Assembly: GCA_020746105.1 (NCBI GenBank)
Contig: CM036617.1
Span: forward strand, 138,473,845-138,537,844
From: Trogon surrucura
Taxonomy: Eukaryota > Chordata > Aves > Trogoniformes > Trogonidae
Direction of reading: 5' to 3'
DNA: 64,000 nucleotides
Under the pieces are notes generated by a model, which was not told the DNA's origin, searched no databases, and saw nothing but the letters and a program-made list of their open reading frames with translations. A program made the position numbers and the translations under genes. This document shows positions 1 to 7,275 of the stretch, in pieces (position 1 is the first letter of the stretch; every line of letters begins with the position of its first letter).

Positions 1-2
1 GT

Positions 3-341
3 TTGTATCCTCTTAGAGAAACTTTGATGGGAGGTCCACAGGCAGGGATGGGATATGTGGCAGTCCCCCTCAACTCAGGCGATGTCCGAGATTTTAAGGA
101 TGAAGTGGGGAATTTGTTAGAAGATCCTCTTGGGGTTGTGAAAAGGGTGGATCAGTTTTTAGGTCCTAACATCTACACCTGGGAAGAGTTACGGTCCATC
201 CTGAGCATTTTGCTCACACCAGAAGAAAGGGGAATGCTGAGGGCAGGTATGCGGATTTGGGATGAAATACTGTATGTAAATCTTTTCTTTACACTCAAAA
301 ATGATTTAAAATCCAGGAAGGACTGTGGGTTAATGGTTTAA
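3..341 (+). pseudogene. ERV gag capsid fragment
   Basis: The frame carries capsid-like residues: a PLNSGDVRDFKDE stretch, then LLEDPLGVVKRVDQFLGPN, YTWEELRSIL and LLTPEERGMLRAGMRIWD. This layout matches the C-terminal half of class I retroviral capsid proteins, where a short SxDxxxWK/FK-type stretch precedes a TWxE/D and an LLTxEE motif. Capsid forms the virion core shell. The frame is already open at the left edge, so the real 5' boundary is outside the window. Beyond about residue 90 the similarity fades. It is a fossil fragment of the ERV, not a host gene. Confidence 0.85.
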
Positions 342-993
342 GATAGCAATGTTTTGGTGTTAAAAGCAGAAAATGACATGGTGGTGTTCGTCATGTAGCA
401 TTGGTAGGCAATGCAACAAATGTAAAAAGAAATGTGAGAAAGAAGGAGTAGAAGATGTTGATATGTTGGCTGGACTGAGGAGGAATAAGTAGGAAGCGGC
501 TGCAGGGGATGAAAGGGGGGGCGAGTGGAGGACAGAGAGAAAGAAGGAACAGTGATACGGAGAGCTGTGGTGAGAGAAAAGTTTACAAGCCCCTCTCAGA
601 CAGGCGGCAGGAGGGTTTGGAAACTGGTTTAGTTAAAGGTGCTGTTTTCGGTGTCAGGTTTAAAGACTTGGAAAGATAGCAGGGACATGCAGGAAGGACC
701 CTGAATGGGTACTGAAGGTTATGGAATGTCTGGAGTGACAATGTCTCAGTTGATTGAGATAGCATATAAAATTTATAGCAACAGGGAGGAGGCTGAAAAG
801 AAGCAAAGTTAAAAAAAAAAAAAAAAAGAAAAGGGTGAAACGAAAACAAACAAATGTGCAGCAATACTCGCAGCTGCAATAGCCCGGGAAGTCATAAAAT
901 CAGAGGACAGGGCTATTAGGCCTCAGGGCGGGGTAGGTAGGGGACTTCCTAGGAGAGCATTAAGGGTTGGAATATCATTGAGAAAAAGATGGG
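342..993 (+). other. ERV internal DNA between capsid and first zinc knuckle, poorly preserved
   Basis: Purine-rich, degraded sequence expected to derive from the rest of gag, but I cannot assign protein motifs with confidence. It includes a 17-base A run at about 811-827. No independent gene is visible; the open minus-strand frame here reads through low-complexity sequence. Confidence 0.5.
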
Positions 994-1032
994 TGTGCTT
1001 TTTGTAAAAAGCAGCACTGGAGGACAGAATGC
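994..1032 (+). pseudogene. ERV nucleocapsid zinc-knuckle, first copy
   Basis: The translation CAFCKKQHWRTEC, followed by SQF, is a CCHC-type zinc knuckle as found in gammaretroviral nucleocapsid, where it binds genomic RNA. A second, diverged copy of the same region occurs about 620 bp downstream. Fossil part of the ERV. Confidence 0.75.
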
Positions 1033-1616
1033 TCACAATTCAATCGGTGGGGTTTGAAAGAATACTGAAGTACGACGTTAGATACAGACTGTGTGAGACA
1101 AGAGGATGAATCGGAATCCTCAGCACAACCCCTGGTAATAGTAAAGTTGAAGAATGAGCAGTACTTGACTTAAAGGATGCTTTCTGGGAATGTCCGTTTA
1201 CAGAGGATAGTAAACTTTTTCTTTTTTTTGTATTTTAATGGGAACAAGAGGAAAAAGGGAGAATAGTAAAACAACAATTGATATGAACGGTCCTTGAGCA
1301 GGGATCCACAGGTTCTGTTTGGGCAAGCTTTGCAAGAGAATGCAAATTTACTCCGCCTCCATAGATTAGGTTACTGCAGTCTGTGGAGGGGGGGGGGAGC
1401 ACAGCTTTAACGTGTTAAGTGTGCTTGGAAAATGCATAACAACAGAAAGAAAGTGGAGGAGGAAAGCAGAGAAAAGAAAAACTCTGATACCAGCTGCTGG
1501 CAGTGGCTGTAGCGCAGCAAAATAACAGGGCTGGAGGAGGGTGTTCTCAGGCTCTGAGAGACAGGCAAGATCCTGGTGGAATGCCAAGGGCCAGAATGCT
1601 GTTAGAAAAAGATCAG

Positions 1617-1658
1617 TGTGTCTTTTGCAAAGAGAAGGGGCACTGGAAAAGAGAATGC
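1617..1658 (+). pseudogene. ERV nucleocapsid zinc-knuckle, second copy
   Basis: The translation CVFCKEKGHWKREC is a textbook gammaretroviral zinc knuckle (C-x2-C-x4-H-x4-C). Flanking DNA on both sides resembles the region around the knuckle at 994-1032. Gammaretroviruses normally carry one knuckle, so two diverged copies point to a duplication or to two related elements joined. Fossil part of the ERV. Confidence 0.8.
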
Positions 1659-1784
1659 TTGCAACCAAATCAGCAGTGATTTGAAGGAATTCTGGGCAAA
1701 CAGATAACATGATGGTGGTGGGTTCAGACTGAGGGAAACCGAGGGTTATGAACTGGAACTTTCCCCGACAAAGCCCCTGGTTAT

Positions 1785-2215
1785 AATAAGGTTGGGGAAT
1801 GAGAAAATAAATTTTCTAGTAGATACAGGGGTTACTTATTTAGTATTAAACACATGTAAAGGTAATTCTAGTAAGCAAACTGAGTCAATTATTGGTGCCA
1901 CAGGGCAAAGAGAAAAGCCAGCCGGTTTCTGGTTTTCTTTAGCCTTTGAAGTTTAGAACTGGCCAAGGGTGTTGCCCCATCAATTCCTACCAGACTGCCC
2001 TGTGTCGCTGTTGGGAAAAGGAAGAATTCAAGTTCATATTCTTGAAAATAAAGGTCTGGATGCCCAAGTTCTTATGTTACAGATGGAAGCTGTGCTGCAG
2101 GAGGTACTAGAGAGAGTAGAAAACACCGTAATGCCTCTGGTTTGGGCCTCAGAAACACCAGGAAGATCTTGAGCAGCGGAACTGGTAACCACCCAACTGA
2201 AGCCAGATGCCAGAC
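1785..2215 (+). pseudogene. ERV protease and start of reverse transcriptase, remnant
   Basis: NFLVDTG with a following VLNT is the aspartic-protease flap-to-active-site region of class I pol (family pattern LVDTGA). Downstream come GATGQ and PDCPVSLLG, as in the protease C-terminus. A PLVWAS stretch then resembles the N-terminus of gammaretroviral reverse transcriptase. These are separated, degraded pieces of the pro-pol region and give class and orientation only. Confidence 0.75.
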
Positions 2216-2396
2216 TGGTAAGGTGGTAGATACTTTTTCAGGCTGGCCAGAGGCTTTTCCTTGTTGCACCAATAAAGTAAGAGAGGTATCAAAAACATTA
2301 TTTGGAGAAATAGTACCAAGGCTTGGGGTGCCTATAGGACTATCTTTAGATATGGGCCCCACATTTCATAGCAGAAAAGAACTCAGAATATTTTAA
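2216..2396 (+). pseudogene. ERV integrase core fragment
   Basis: The translation includes VVDTFSGWPEAFPC, NKVREVSKTLF, IVPRLGVPIGLSLD and a GPTFHS end. This is the DDE catalytic-core signature region of gammaretroviral integrase (family pattern VDTFSGWxEAFP ... LxxxIxPRFGxPxxxxSDxGPxF), which joins viral DNA to the host genome. Fossil fragment. Confidence 0.85.
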
Positions 2397-2690
2397 CACT
2401 AATTTCAGATAACAGAAGCAGGAGTCTGGATGAGGAAAATATTAAATACTCTAGAGCTGATAAAGAATTAATAGAACAAATGAGAGGGCAGATTCCCTCC
2501 AAAGGATGGGCACACATGAGCAATGGCAGAATTAGGGAGAACTGTCAAAGAGCACAATAAGGCACATCGAGGGGCGCACTCTCTGTATACATTTTTAAAT
2601 CAGAAATGAGTAGGGATAAATTTATATGTTACAATTCGACAAGTGACTCATTGATGGGAAAGGTAACTGAGTGCAATTAAGAGGAATGTA
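2397..2690 (+). other. ERV internal DNA, unassigned
   Basis: Plus-strand sequence between two integrase-related stretches. It is probably pol-derived by position, but I recognise no clear motif. Confidence 0.4.
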
Positions 2691-2765
2691 CCAGGGGACC
2701 ACTGTCAAATTGATTTTTCTGAACTTCCAAGAAAAGGGGGATACGGCAATCAAAGTTGGGGAACA
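2691..2765 (+). pseudogene. ERV integrase N-terminal-core fragment, second pol stretch
   Basis: The translation around 2695-2755 reads PGDHCQIDFSELPRKGGY, which fits the segment just before the integrase core (family pattern GxxWQIDFTELP). This piece normally precedes the core found at 2216-2396 but lies after it here. That supports a mosaic or rearranged provirus. Fossil fragment. Confidence 0.75.
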
Positions 2766-3310
2766 TACCTCACCATACTAACGTGAAGAAACTATCAAAA
2801 CAATTTGTTCTAGCTGACCACAGACTTTTTTTTTTTTTTTTTTTTTTTTTGTGTGTGGACTATTTAATAGTTCATCTAGAGTGTTGTGAGCAACATGCAA
2901 GCAATTGTTGTGACTTCTCCTGACGGAGTAAAACAAGTTGAGTTTGTGAAACAGGCCAAGAGTGTAGCCATTAGAATTATATGGATTATAACTCTTGCTT
3001 CTTTATTTTCTTTCCTCCCCCTCTATAACAGAGTTAAGTTTCGGAGTGGAAAAATTAGTGGGCATAGATACAGAATTGTGAGAGATTTATTTTAACATTG
3101 GCCTTATTAAGTATATTAACTAAAACATTTATTATGTATAAGGAATTAGCAACGTGACTAGTTCTTGTTTATTTACTCTTGCCTATATTTGGGATAGCAA
3201 TTTCTAGACCACGCATGCGCTCTGGGCTAGGGGGCGTAGACCTTTGCAGACCCCCATTCTCTTGGCGAAGGCGCAGCGGCTGTAACGCAGTTACAAAAAG
3301 ACAAATTATC
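2766..3310 (+). other. ERV internal DNA between pol remnants and the first small frame
   Basis: By position this is the pol-to-env transition. A short frame at 2886-3095 contains a hydrophobic stretch (IIWIITLASLFSFLPLY), but I cannot tie it to a known protein. A GCATGCGC motif at 3213-3220 precedes the next frame. Confidence 0.4.
2826..2850 (+). repeat. Poly-T tract
   Basis: A run of 25 T followed by GTGTGTG inside the ERV. It is simple sequence, with no visible retroposon body on either side. Confidence 0.9.
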
Positions 3311-3502
3311 ATGGATAGCGAGGTGATTGCTCTGTATGTTTTGGCTGGGATAACACTTGTTGCGGCATTTGTTTTGATGGTTTTTACTTGTTTGGTGTGG
3401 CGTTGCGGTGATCATTTTAGAGAATGTTGCGAGTTATATTGTTCTGATGAACAACCACCACCTGCCCCGCCCCCTCCCCCAGTATTAGAAACACACTTAT
3501 AA
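3311..3502 (+). pseudogene. Small membrane-protein-like frame inside the ERV, unrecognised
   Basis: The start codon at 3311 opens a 63-codon frame that begins MDSEVIALYVLAG. One clear hydrophobic segment of about 22 residues (residues 6-28) is followed by a Cys-rich juxtamembrane part (WRCGDHFRECCELYC) and a proline-rich tail (QPPPAPPPPP). The layout resembles a small single-pass membrane protein with a short N-terminus and a cytoplasmic tail. A longer in-frame extension begins at 3179. I do not recognise the family. It could be an ERV accessory frame, a piece of env, or chance. It sits where env would normally start. Confidence 0.4.
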
Positions 3503-4347
3503 ACCTAGAATATTTGGTGTCGTTAAGACATGTTTTGATAGTTGTATTTGCTTAAGTTTTGATATGTTATGGTTAGAACATTTAATGGTTTTGCAGTTAA
3601 ATAGTTGGTGTTGTTAATGTAGTAGTTAAATGTCGGAACCGCGTTTTGGAATCGGATCATGGAAAAGAATGGACTGAGCAATATATGAGCAGACACGTGC
3701 TGGAACGCAAGATGGAGGACACTCGGCAAACAAGGATGAAGATGGAAGAGCGTTGGCGTTACAGAATGATGGACTGATAAGAAGATAAAGATGAAGAAAG
3801 TGGAAAGTGTGGACTTTTGGAAAGGATTTTTGGGTATATCAAAAGATAAGATACTGTTACTTGTAATACATTTTGGATTTTCTTATGAAGTCGATCTAAG
3901 CTTGCATTGTGCATGCGCGATTGCTTCTTTTTTGTTTGTTTTTGTTTTGTTTTGTTTTTCTTTTTCTTTCCTTTCTTTCCCCCTTCCTCCTCTGCCTCTG
4001 TCATTCGTACCACCACTCACCATATAGAAGGAGCAGCAATGCCGAGCCACAGGGTACTGCCAGATTAGGAGTTCCCTGTCACTGTGCACGAAACAAACTC
4101 CCAGAGACCTAACCTGGCATCCACGCATGCGCGCAGACCCAGGGTCTGCTCCTCAAGGCCCCCACAGTGACGGTATTAGGCATGCGTACCACCGCTGGTG
4201 GGAGGTGGACTTAAGCAAACGAGTTCTTGGAATATGCAAAAGATTAAGATACAGAAACAATAAATAGACTCTAAAATTCAAACAGTACAGATAGAAAACT
4301 TTGGAGAATTAGTAGGATATGAGTACCCCATAAATGACGATTTTTGA
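3503..4347 (+). other. ERV internal DNA without recognisable gene
   Basis: AT-rich sequence, then a T/C-rich tract at about 3925-4010, then a mixed part with GCATGCG motifs at 3911, 4125 and 4180. The overlapping short frames on both strands here read through the pyrimidine tract and are not credible genes. Confidence 0.45.
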
Positions 4348-4539
4348 GTGAGATGCGTTATATCAAATTGTGACTGTTACCCATTTATATGTTTTAAATG
4401 TATAGTGTGCCAGGAGAAGTGGTGGTGCCATCGTCAAAACGGAATACCCCATTGTGGGGTCTGTGATAATTGTTACAATTTGGAAAGAAAAGCCACTGAA
4501 TGGGCTTTAAAAATTAGAGTATTAAAAAGAGAAATATGA
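4348..4539 (+). pseudogene. Cys-rich small frame inside the ERV, unrecognised
   Basis: A 63-codon frame with a dense cysteine pattern: CDCYPFICFKCIVCQEKWWC, then HCGVCDNC, followed by a charged helical-looking tail (LERKATEWALKIRVLKREI). Pairs of Cys two residues apart plus a His suggest a zinc-binding fold, though this is not the CCHC nucleocapsid knuckle. I do not recognise the family. It lies between the pol remnants and the env end, where complex retroviruses carry accessory genes. It could also be a scrambled env surface piece. Confidence 0.4.
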
Positions 4540-4966
4540 ATTGAAGACCAAAAACTGGTGGGAATTGTTCGCCTATGGAATAAACCCAGAAAGGTTTTGT
4601 TTCCATGCTAACAAACCGATCCTGTTAAAATTACAAATACTCAAGGTGTGTTGTCGAAGGGCCTTGAGGGAAGTTAAGTGTAGTCTCCCTTTGGTCAGGG
4701 ATTGCAATTTGACAGCATATGTACAAAGAAACATTAAAAAGAAACACCAGGGGCCTCCTGAAGAACAGCCCTGCTGCCGAGAAGATGGAACGCCCCGTGG
4801 CTCGAAGCAACTGAGTCAACGGGCGAGGCAGAGGAGTGCGAGACAGTGGAGGCAAAACCCTGAGTGGAACTGTGCCCATATCTTGGCCGAACTACCCCAA
4901 TGTTAAAACCATTCGAAACCACCCACAAATTATAAGAGGCAAAAATTTAATTCGAACTAACGTCAA
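4540..4966 (+). other. ERV internal DNA, probable env region, unassigned
   Basis: A frame of 121 codons at 4541-4906 is open but shows no motif I can name; part is basic and Gln/Arg-rich (KKKHQGPPEEQ, RQRSARQWR). By position just before the env end it may be env-derived. Confidence 0.35.
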
Positions 4967-5281
4967 ATGGAGACTCCAGACTTCCTGGCTCACTGTACTA
5001 ACACTGTTAATGTTAATACTAGAAGTACAAACCTCACACCAACCATTCAAGAGGTCTTTAATCAAATGGGAAGACCAAATCATATATTGTTAACCCTAAA
5101 ATTAATATTTGAACCATGTATTTTTAATAAATTAATTGCCATTGTTAGAAGCCGCTTAGAAGCTGCTCACTTAATGCTTGTAAAGGCCAAATATGAGCAA
5201 TTACCAAACCAAGATGAGTTAGCTGAAACCTTTATATTAAGTAGACAAGAGCTACAACGCTTTAATGAACAAAATAAATGA
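4967..5281 (+). pseudogene. ERV env transmembrane-subunit C-terminal remnant
   Basis: The frame includes LLTLKLIFEPCIFNKLIAIV and RSRLEAAHLMLVKAKYEQL. This matches the end of class I retroviral TM: the last part of the membrane anchor, then the conserved GPCIxNRL-like turn and the cytoplasmic tail ending near YxxL. In life TM anchors the envelope and drives fusion. It ends 18 bp before the LTR, the usual place for the env stop. Fossil part. Confidence 0.75.
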
Positions 5282-5296
5282 AGAGAAAAAGGGGGG
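5281..5296 (+). other. ERV polypurine tract
   Basis: AAGAGAAAAAGGGGGG directly precedes AATTG and the TG that opens the LTR. This is the plus-strand primer site used in retroviral reverse transcription, and it fixes the orientation and the left end of the 3' LTR. Confidence 0.85.
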
Positions 5297-5362
5297 AATT
5301 GTAATAGAGGCTGCACAATGTTTGTTCATGAAAGCTACCTGATAAGGAAGTGATAAATCTCG

Positions 5363-5427
5363 TAGAATGCTAGGGAGTGACAGACCTTGTAGAATGCTAG
5401 GGAGTGACAGACCTTGTGGAATGCTAC
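5363..5427 (+). repeat. 27-bp tandem repeat in LTR U3
   Basis: Two identical 27-bp units (5363-5389 and 5390-5416; each begins TAGAATGCTAGGGAG) and a partial third unit to about 5427. Tandem copies in U3 are typical of retroviral enhancer blocks. Confidence 0.9.
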
Positions 5428-5662
5428 AGTGTGTGAGGGTGCAAACTGCAGTATCTGGCCAAAGAACTTATCCAAATAGGGGGGAGGGAAGGGGAATTTT
5501 ACGACTATAAGAACTAATTAGCAGGCCACCTGATGAAGATGATGAGCCTTCCTCTTCAACGACCACCAGGAGGAAGGAAAAGACCCCCTAGCAACAACAG
5601 AAGCATGCGCAGACTACCAGTAACGACGTGGTACCCGGAAATACCACCTGGAGCTTGTAGAC

Positions 5663-5669
5663 TATAAAA
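5663..5669 (+). promoter_or_regulatory. LTR TATA box
   Basis: TATAAAA in the LTR at a suitable distance (about 105 bp) before the LTR AATAAA. It marks the U3/R region of the fossil promoter. Confidence 0.7.
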
Positions 5670-5773
5670 ATCACGGTCTCGTCGCTAACGGTTGCGAGCC
5701 GTTGGAGGTGCTGAGGCCCCCGGCCGCCCAGCGCTGTTTTGCTTATCACTGCTTGCTGATTATCTTAATTGGT

Positions 5774-5779
5774 AATAAA
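5774..5779 (+). terminator. LTR polyadenylation signal
   Basis: AATAAA inside the LTR, 57 bp before its end, consistent with the R/U5 region of a gammaretroviral-type LTR. Confidence 0.7.
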
Positions 5780-5875
5780 AACTTTGACTATGGTCTCAAC
5801 CCGGAGTTTGAGTCCCGTCAATTTATAACACTTTTGTCAAGGAAGTCTGCCCAGAAAGTTCTCTCAGCATCAGAT

Positions 5876-6036
5876 AAAAAACACAGAATAACTGATGTTG
5901 GAAGGAACTTCTGGAGGTCGCCTTGTCTAACCCCGGCCCAGAGCAGGTCTAACAGACCAGATTGCTCAGGGCCACGTCCAGTTGAGTCTTGGACACCTCC
6001 AAGAGCAGAGATCCCACATCCTCTCTGCAATCATGC
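5876..6036 (-). mobile_element. CR1 LINE fragment (3' end)
   Basis: On the plus strand it reads like the reverse complement of a CR1 3' end (CACAGAATAACTG..., TTGGAAGGAACTTCTGGAGG, GGCCACGTCCAGTTGAG). It is well diverged, so it is an old copy. It lies about 45 bp beyond the ERV LTR, so the ERV inserted next to it. Confidence 0.85.
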
Positions 6037-7164
6037 TACAGAGTACCCCTAAAACAGAAGGGGTACTCTCAAAGAAGGAAACTTAGAATCCAGTAGTTGT
6101 AAACCCATCTCTTTATAAACAGGATGGACACATTTAACATAATAGCAAATATGTCTCTTCAAAGTGAGAGCTAGTAAACAAGAGCCTCACTGGCATTGGA
6201 TCTTTTAGATATTGTATTGAAAAAATAACAGATCTCCATCATAATGCAGTACATCCTCACCACCATCACCAAAGGTCAGTGGTCTAGAAAAGCTTTCATT
6301 TAAAAGGAAGCACAATGTTCGGTCTCCACAACCAAGCTTTCTCACATTGGCCTCTGGTGACAGAAATGTTCTGACATTTTCACCTAGTCAATTTTGTGTT
6401 TGCCATAATTCACATTCAAAAGAGCTCCCAATCACAGAGTAGAAGTTTGCTTTACTGAATAGGGTTCATGTGGACAGCGTAGTTACTTCTAATTATGTCA
6501 GTATTGACACTGCCAGAAACTTGCAAGAAACTCTTTTTTTGTAAAATGCTTTCTGCTTTATGAGGCTTGCTCTCTTTAAAATTTAAGCAGATTATCATAA
6601 TGTGAAAACCTCCTTCAGATTGAGGCAGCACAAATTACTGATACTACAACGGGCTTTGTATTGTTTTCCTGCATGTATGCTCTTACATTGAGATAAGCAT
6701 AAGATAATTTCTCTCAAAACGGTTAATAATTTCTCTCAAAACAGTTTATACTTATATCTAGACATAAACAAGAGAAACAGAGTACATTCACATACATAAG
6801 TTTGTAATTTATGTACACTTTACAATAGCCTTTAACAGTTACTTTAGATGTAACACTGATCATTCAGCCCCCTTGGTAAAAGCTACCCACCCACATCCCT
6901 CTTTGGAAACAAAAATTGACAAAGCTTCTATTCTGAATTGCATACCCTACCCAATGGATGATCGTCAAGTCTGTGCCAGTAAAAAAACTTTGATAGAACT
7001 AGGACAAAATATAAAAGGCCGTTTCTACACTGAAGGCTATTTCTTAGGATCACAATAACCAAAGGTGTCTTGTATTGTAGCTCTCTCCACAGTTTACAGC
7101 ACACAGGTTTTCTGTAATAAGAGTAAAAAATAAAATCAAGATATTGTGATAAAATCTCAGTTAC
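6037..7164 (-). other. PACSIN2: PACSIN2 intron 2 segment
   Basis: AT-rich non-coding DNA between a CR1 fragment and the PACSIN2 exon 2 donor. Apart from an 11-bp-stem inverted repeat at 6040-6069, I see no feature. An intronic reading frame continues from the exon across the donor and is not protein. Confidence 0.7.
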
Positions 7165-7224
7165 CTCCCAGAAGCTATCACTAGAAACTTCCACTCCAAC
7201 GGAATCATCATATGAGCCAGACAT
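7165..7224 (-). CDS. PACSIN2: PACSIN2 N-terminus, first coding exon (residues 1-20)
   Basis: The minus-strand translation is [20 protein letters not shown], ending exactly at a GT donor in phase 0. From memory, human PACSIN2 begins [20 protein letters not shown], differing at two positions. PACSIN2 (syndapin 2) is a cytoplasmic adaptor of about 486 residues. It has an N-terminal F-BAR domain that senses and bends membranes and a C-terminal SH3 domain that binds dynamin and N-WASP; it acts in endocytosis, caveolae shaping and actin regulation. Only the lead-in to the F-BAR domain is here. The remaining coding exons lie left of the window, beyond the ERV-bearing intron. Gene order (PACSIN2 then TTLL1, same strand) agrees with the assignment. 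Paralogues PACSIN1 and PACSIN3 share parts of this motif but fit less well. Confidence 0.93.
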
Positions 7225-7275
7225 TTCTATGTATGAAGTGCTTGTAAGTATTCAGAGCTTAAACACCTTTAGGAT
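7165..7275 (-). other. PACSIN2: PACSIN2 exon 2 (5'UTR plus first coding segment)
   Basis: On the minus strand a CTTTTTACAG acceptor (7276-7277 is the AG) opens the exon. Fifty-one bases of 5'UTR precede the start codon at 7224, and the exon closes at a GTAACT donor (7159-7164). An in-frame TGA at 7252-7254 upstream of the ATG shows that translation cannot begin earlier in this exon. The start context has G at -3. The exon joins on the 5' side to a non-coding exon about 36 kb away. Confidence 0.9.

Larger units (their letters stand above)
1..5830 (+). mobile_element. Class I (gammaretrovirus-like) ERV, 3' part, decayed
   Basis: This is a provirus fossil entering from the left edge and ending in a 3' LTR. 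Recognisable parts, in order, are a capsid C-terminal fragment of gag, two separate CCHC zinc-knuckle stretches, a protease active-site stretch with the start of reverse transcriptase, integrase core, a second integrase-related stretch, two unexplained small frames, the end of the env transmembrane subunit, a polypurine tract and the LTR. Gag and env similarity points to class I. Parts appear twice and out of the usual order, so this is probably a mosaic of two related elements or a rearranged copy. It is clearly broken in many places (well over ten) and cannot be a functional virus. It lies antisense in PACSIN2 intron 2. The 5' LTR, if present, is outside the window, so age by LTR comparison is not possible here; overall decay suggests an old insertion. 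Confidence 0.9.
5300..5830 (+). repeat. ERV 3' LTR
   Basis: A 531-bp LTR opening TGTAATAG after the polypurine tract and closing TTATAACA. U3 carries a 27-bp tandem repeat and a TATA box (TATAAAA, 5663-5669). R should begin about 25-30 bp downstream, and a polyadenylation signal lies at 5774-5779 (AATAAA). The ends form only an imperfect short inverted repeat. Without the 5' LTR in the window, the target-site duplication cannot be confirmed. Confidence 0.85.

Noticed and set aside
583-879. 98-codon minus-strand frame with Phe-rich stretch
   Set aside because: It reads the poly-A tract antisense within ERV gag-derived DNA.
3759-4128. Minus- and plus-strand frames over the T/C-rich tract in the ERV
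   Set aside because: Low-complexity translation (runs of Lys or Phe) caused by the pyrimidine tract.
6928-7164. Continuation of the PACSIN2 frame past the exon (98-codon minus frame)
   Set aside because: The frame after residue 20 reads through a GT donor into AT-rich intron; PACSIN2 homology stops exactly at the donor.
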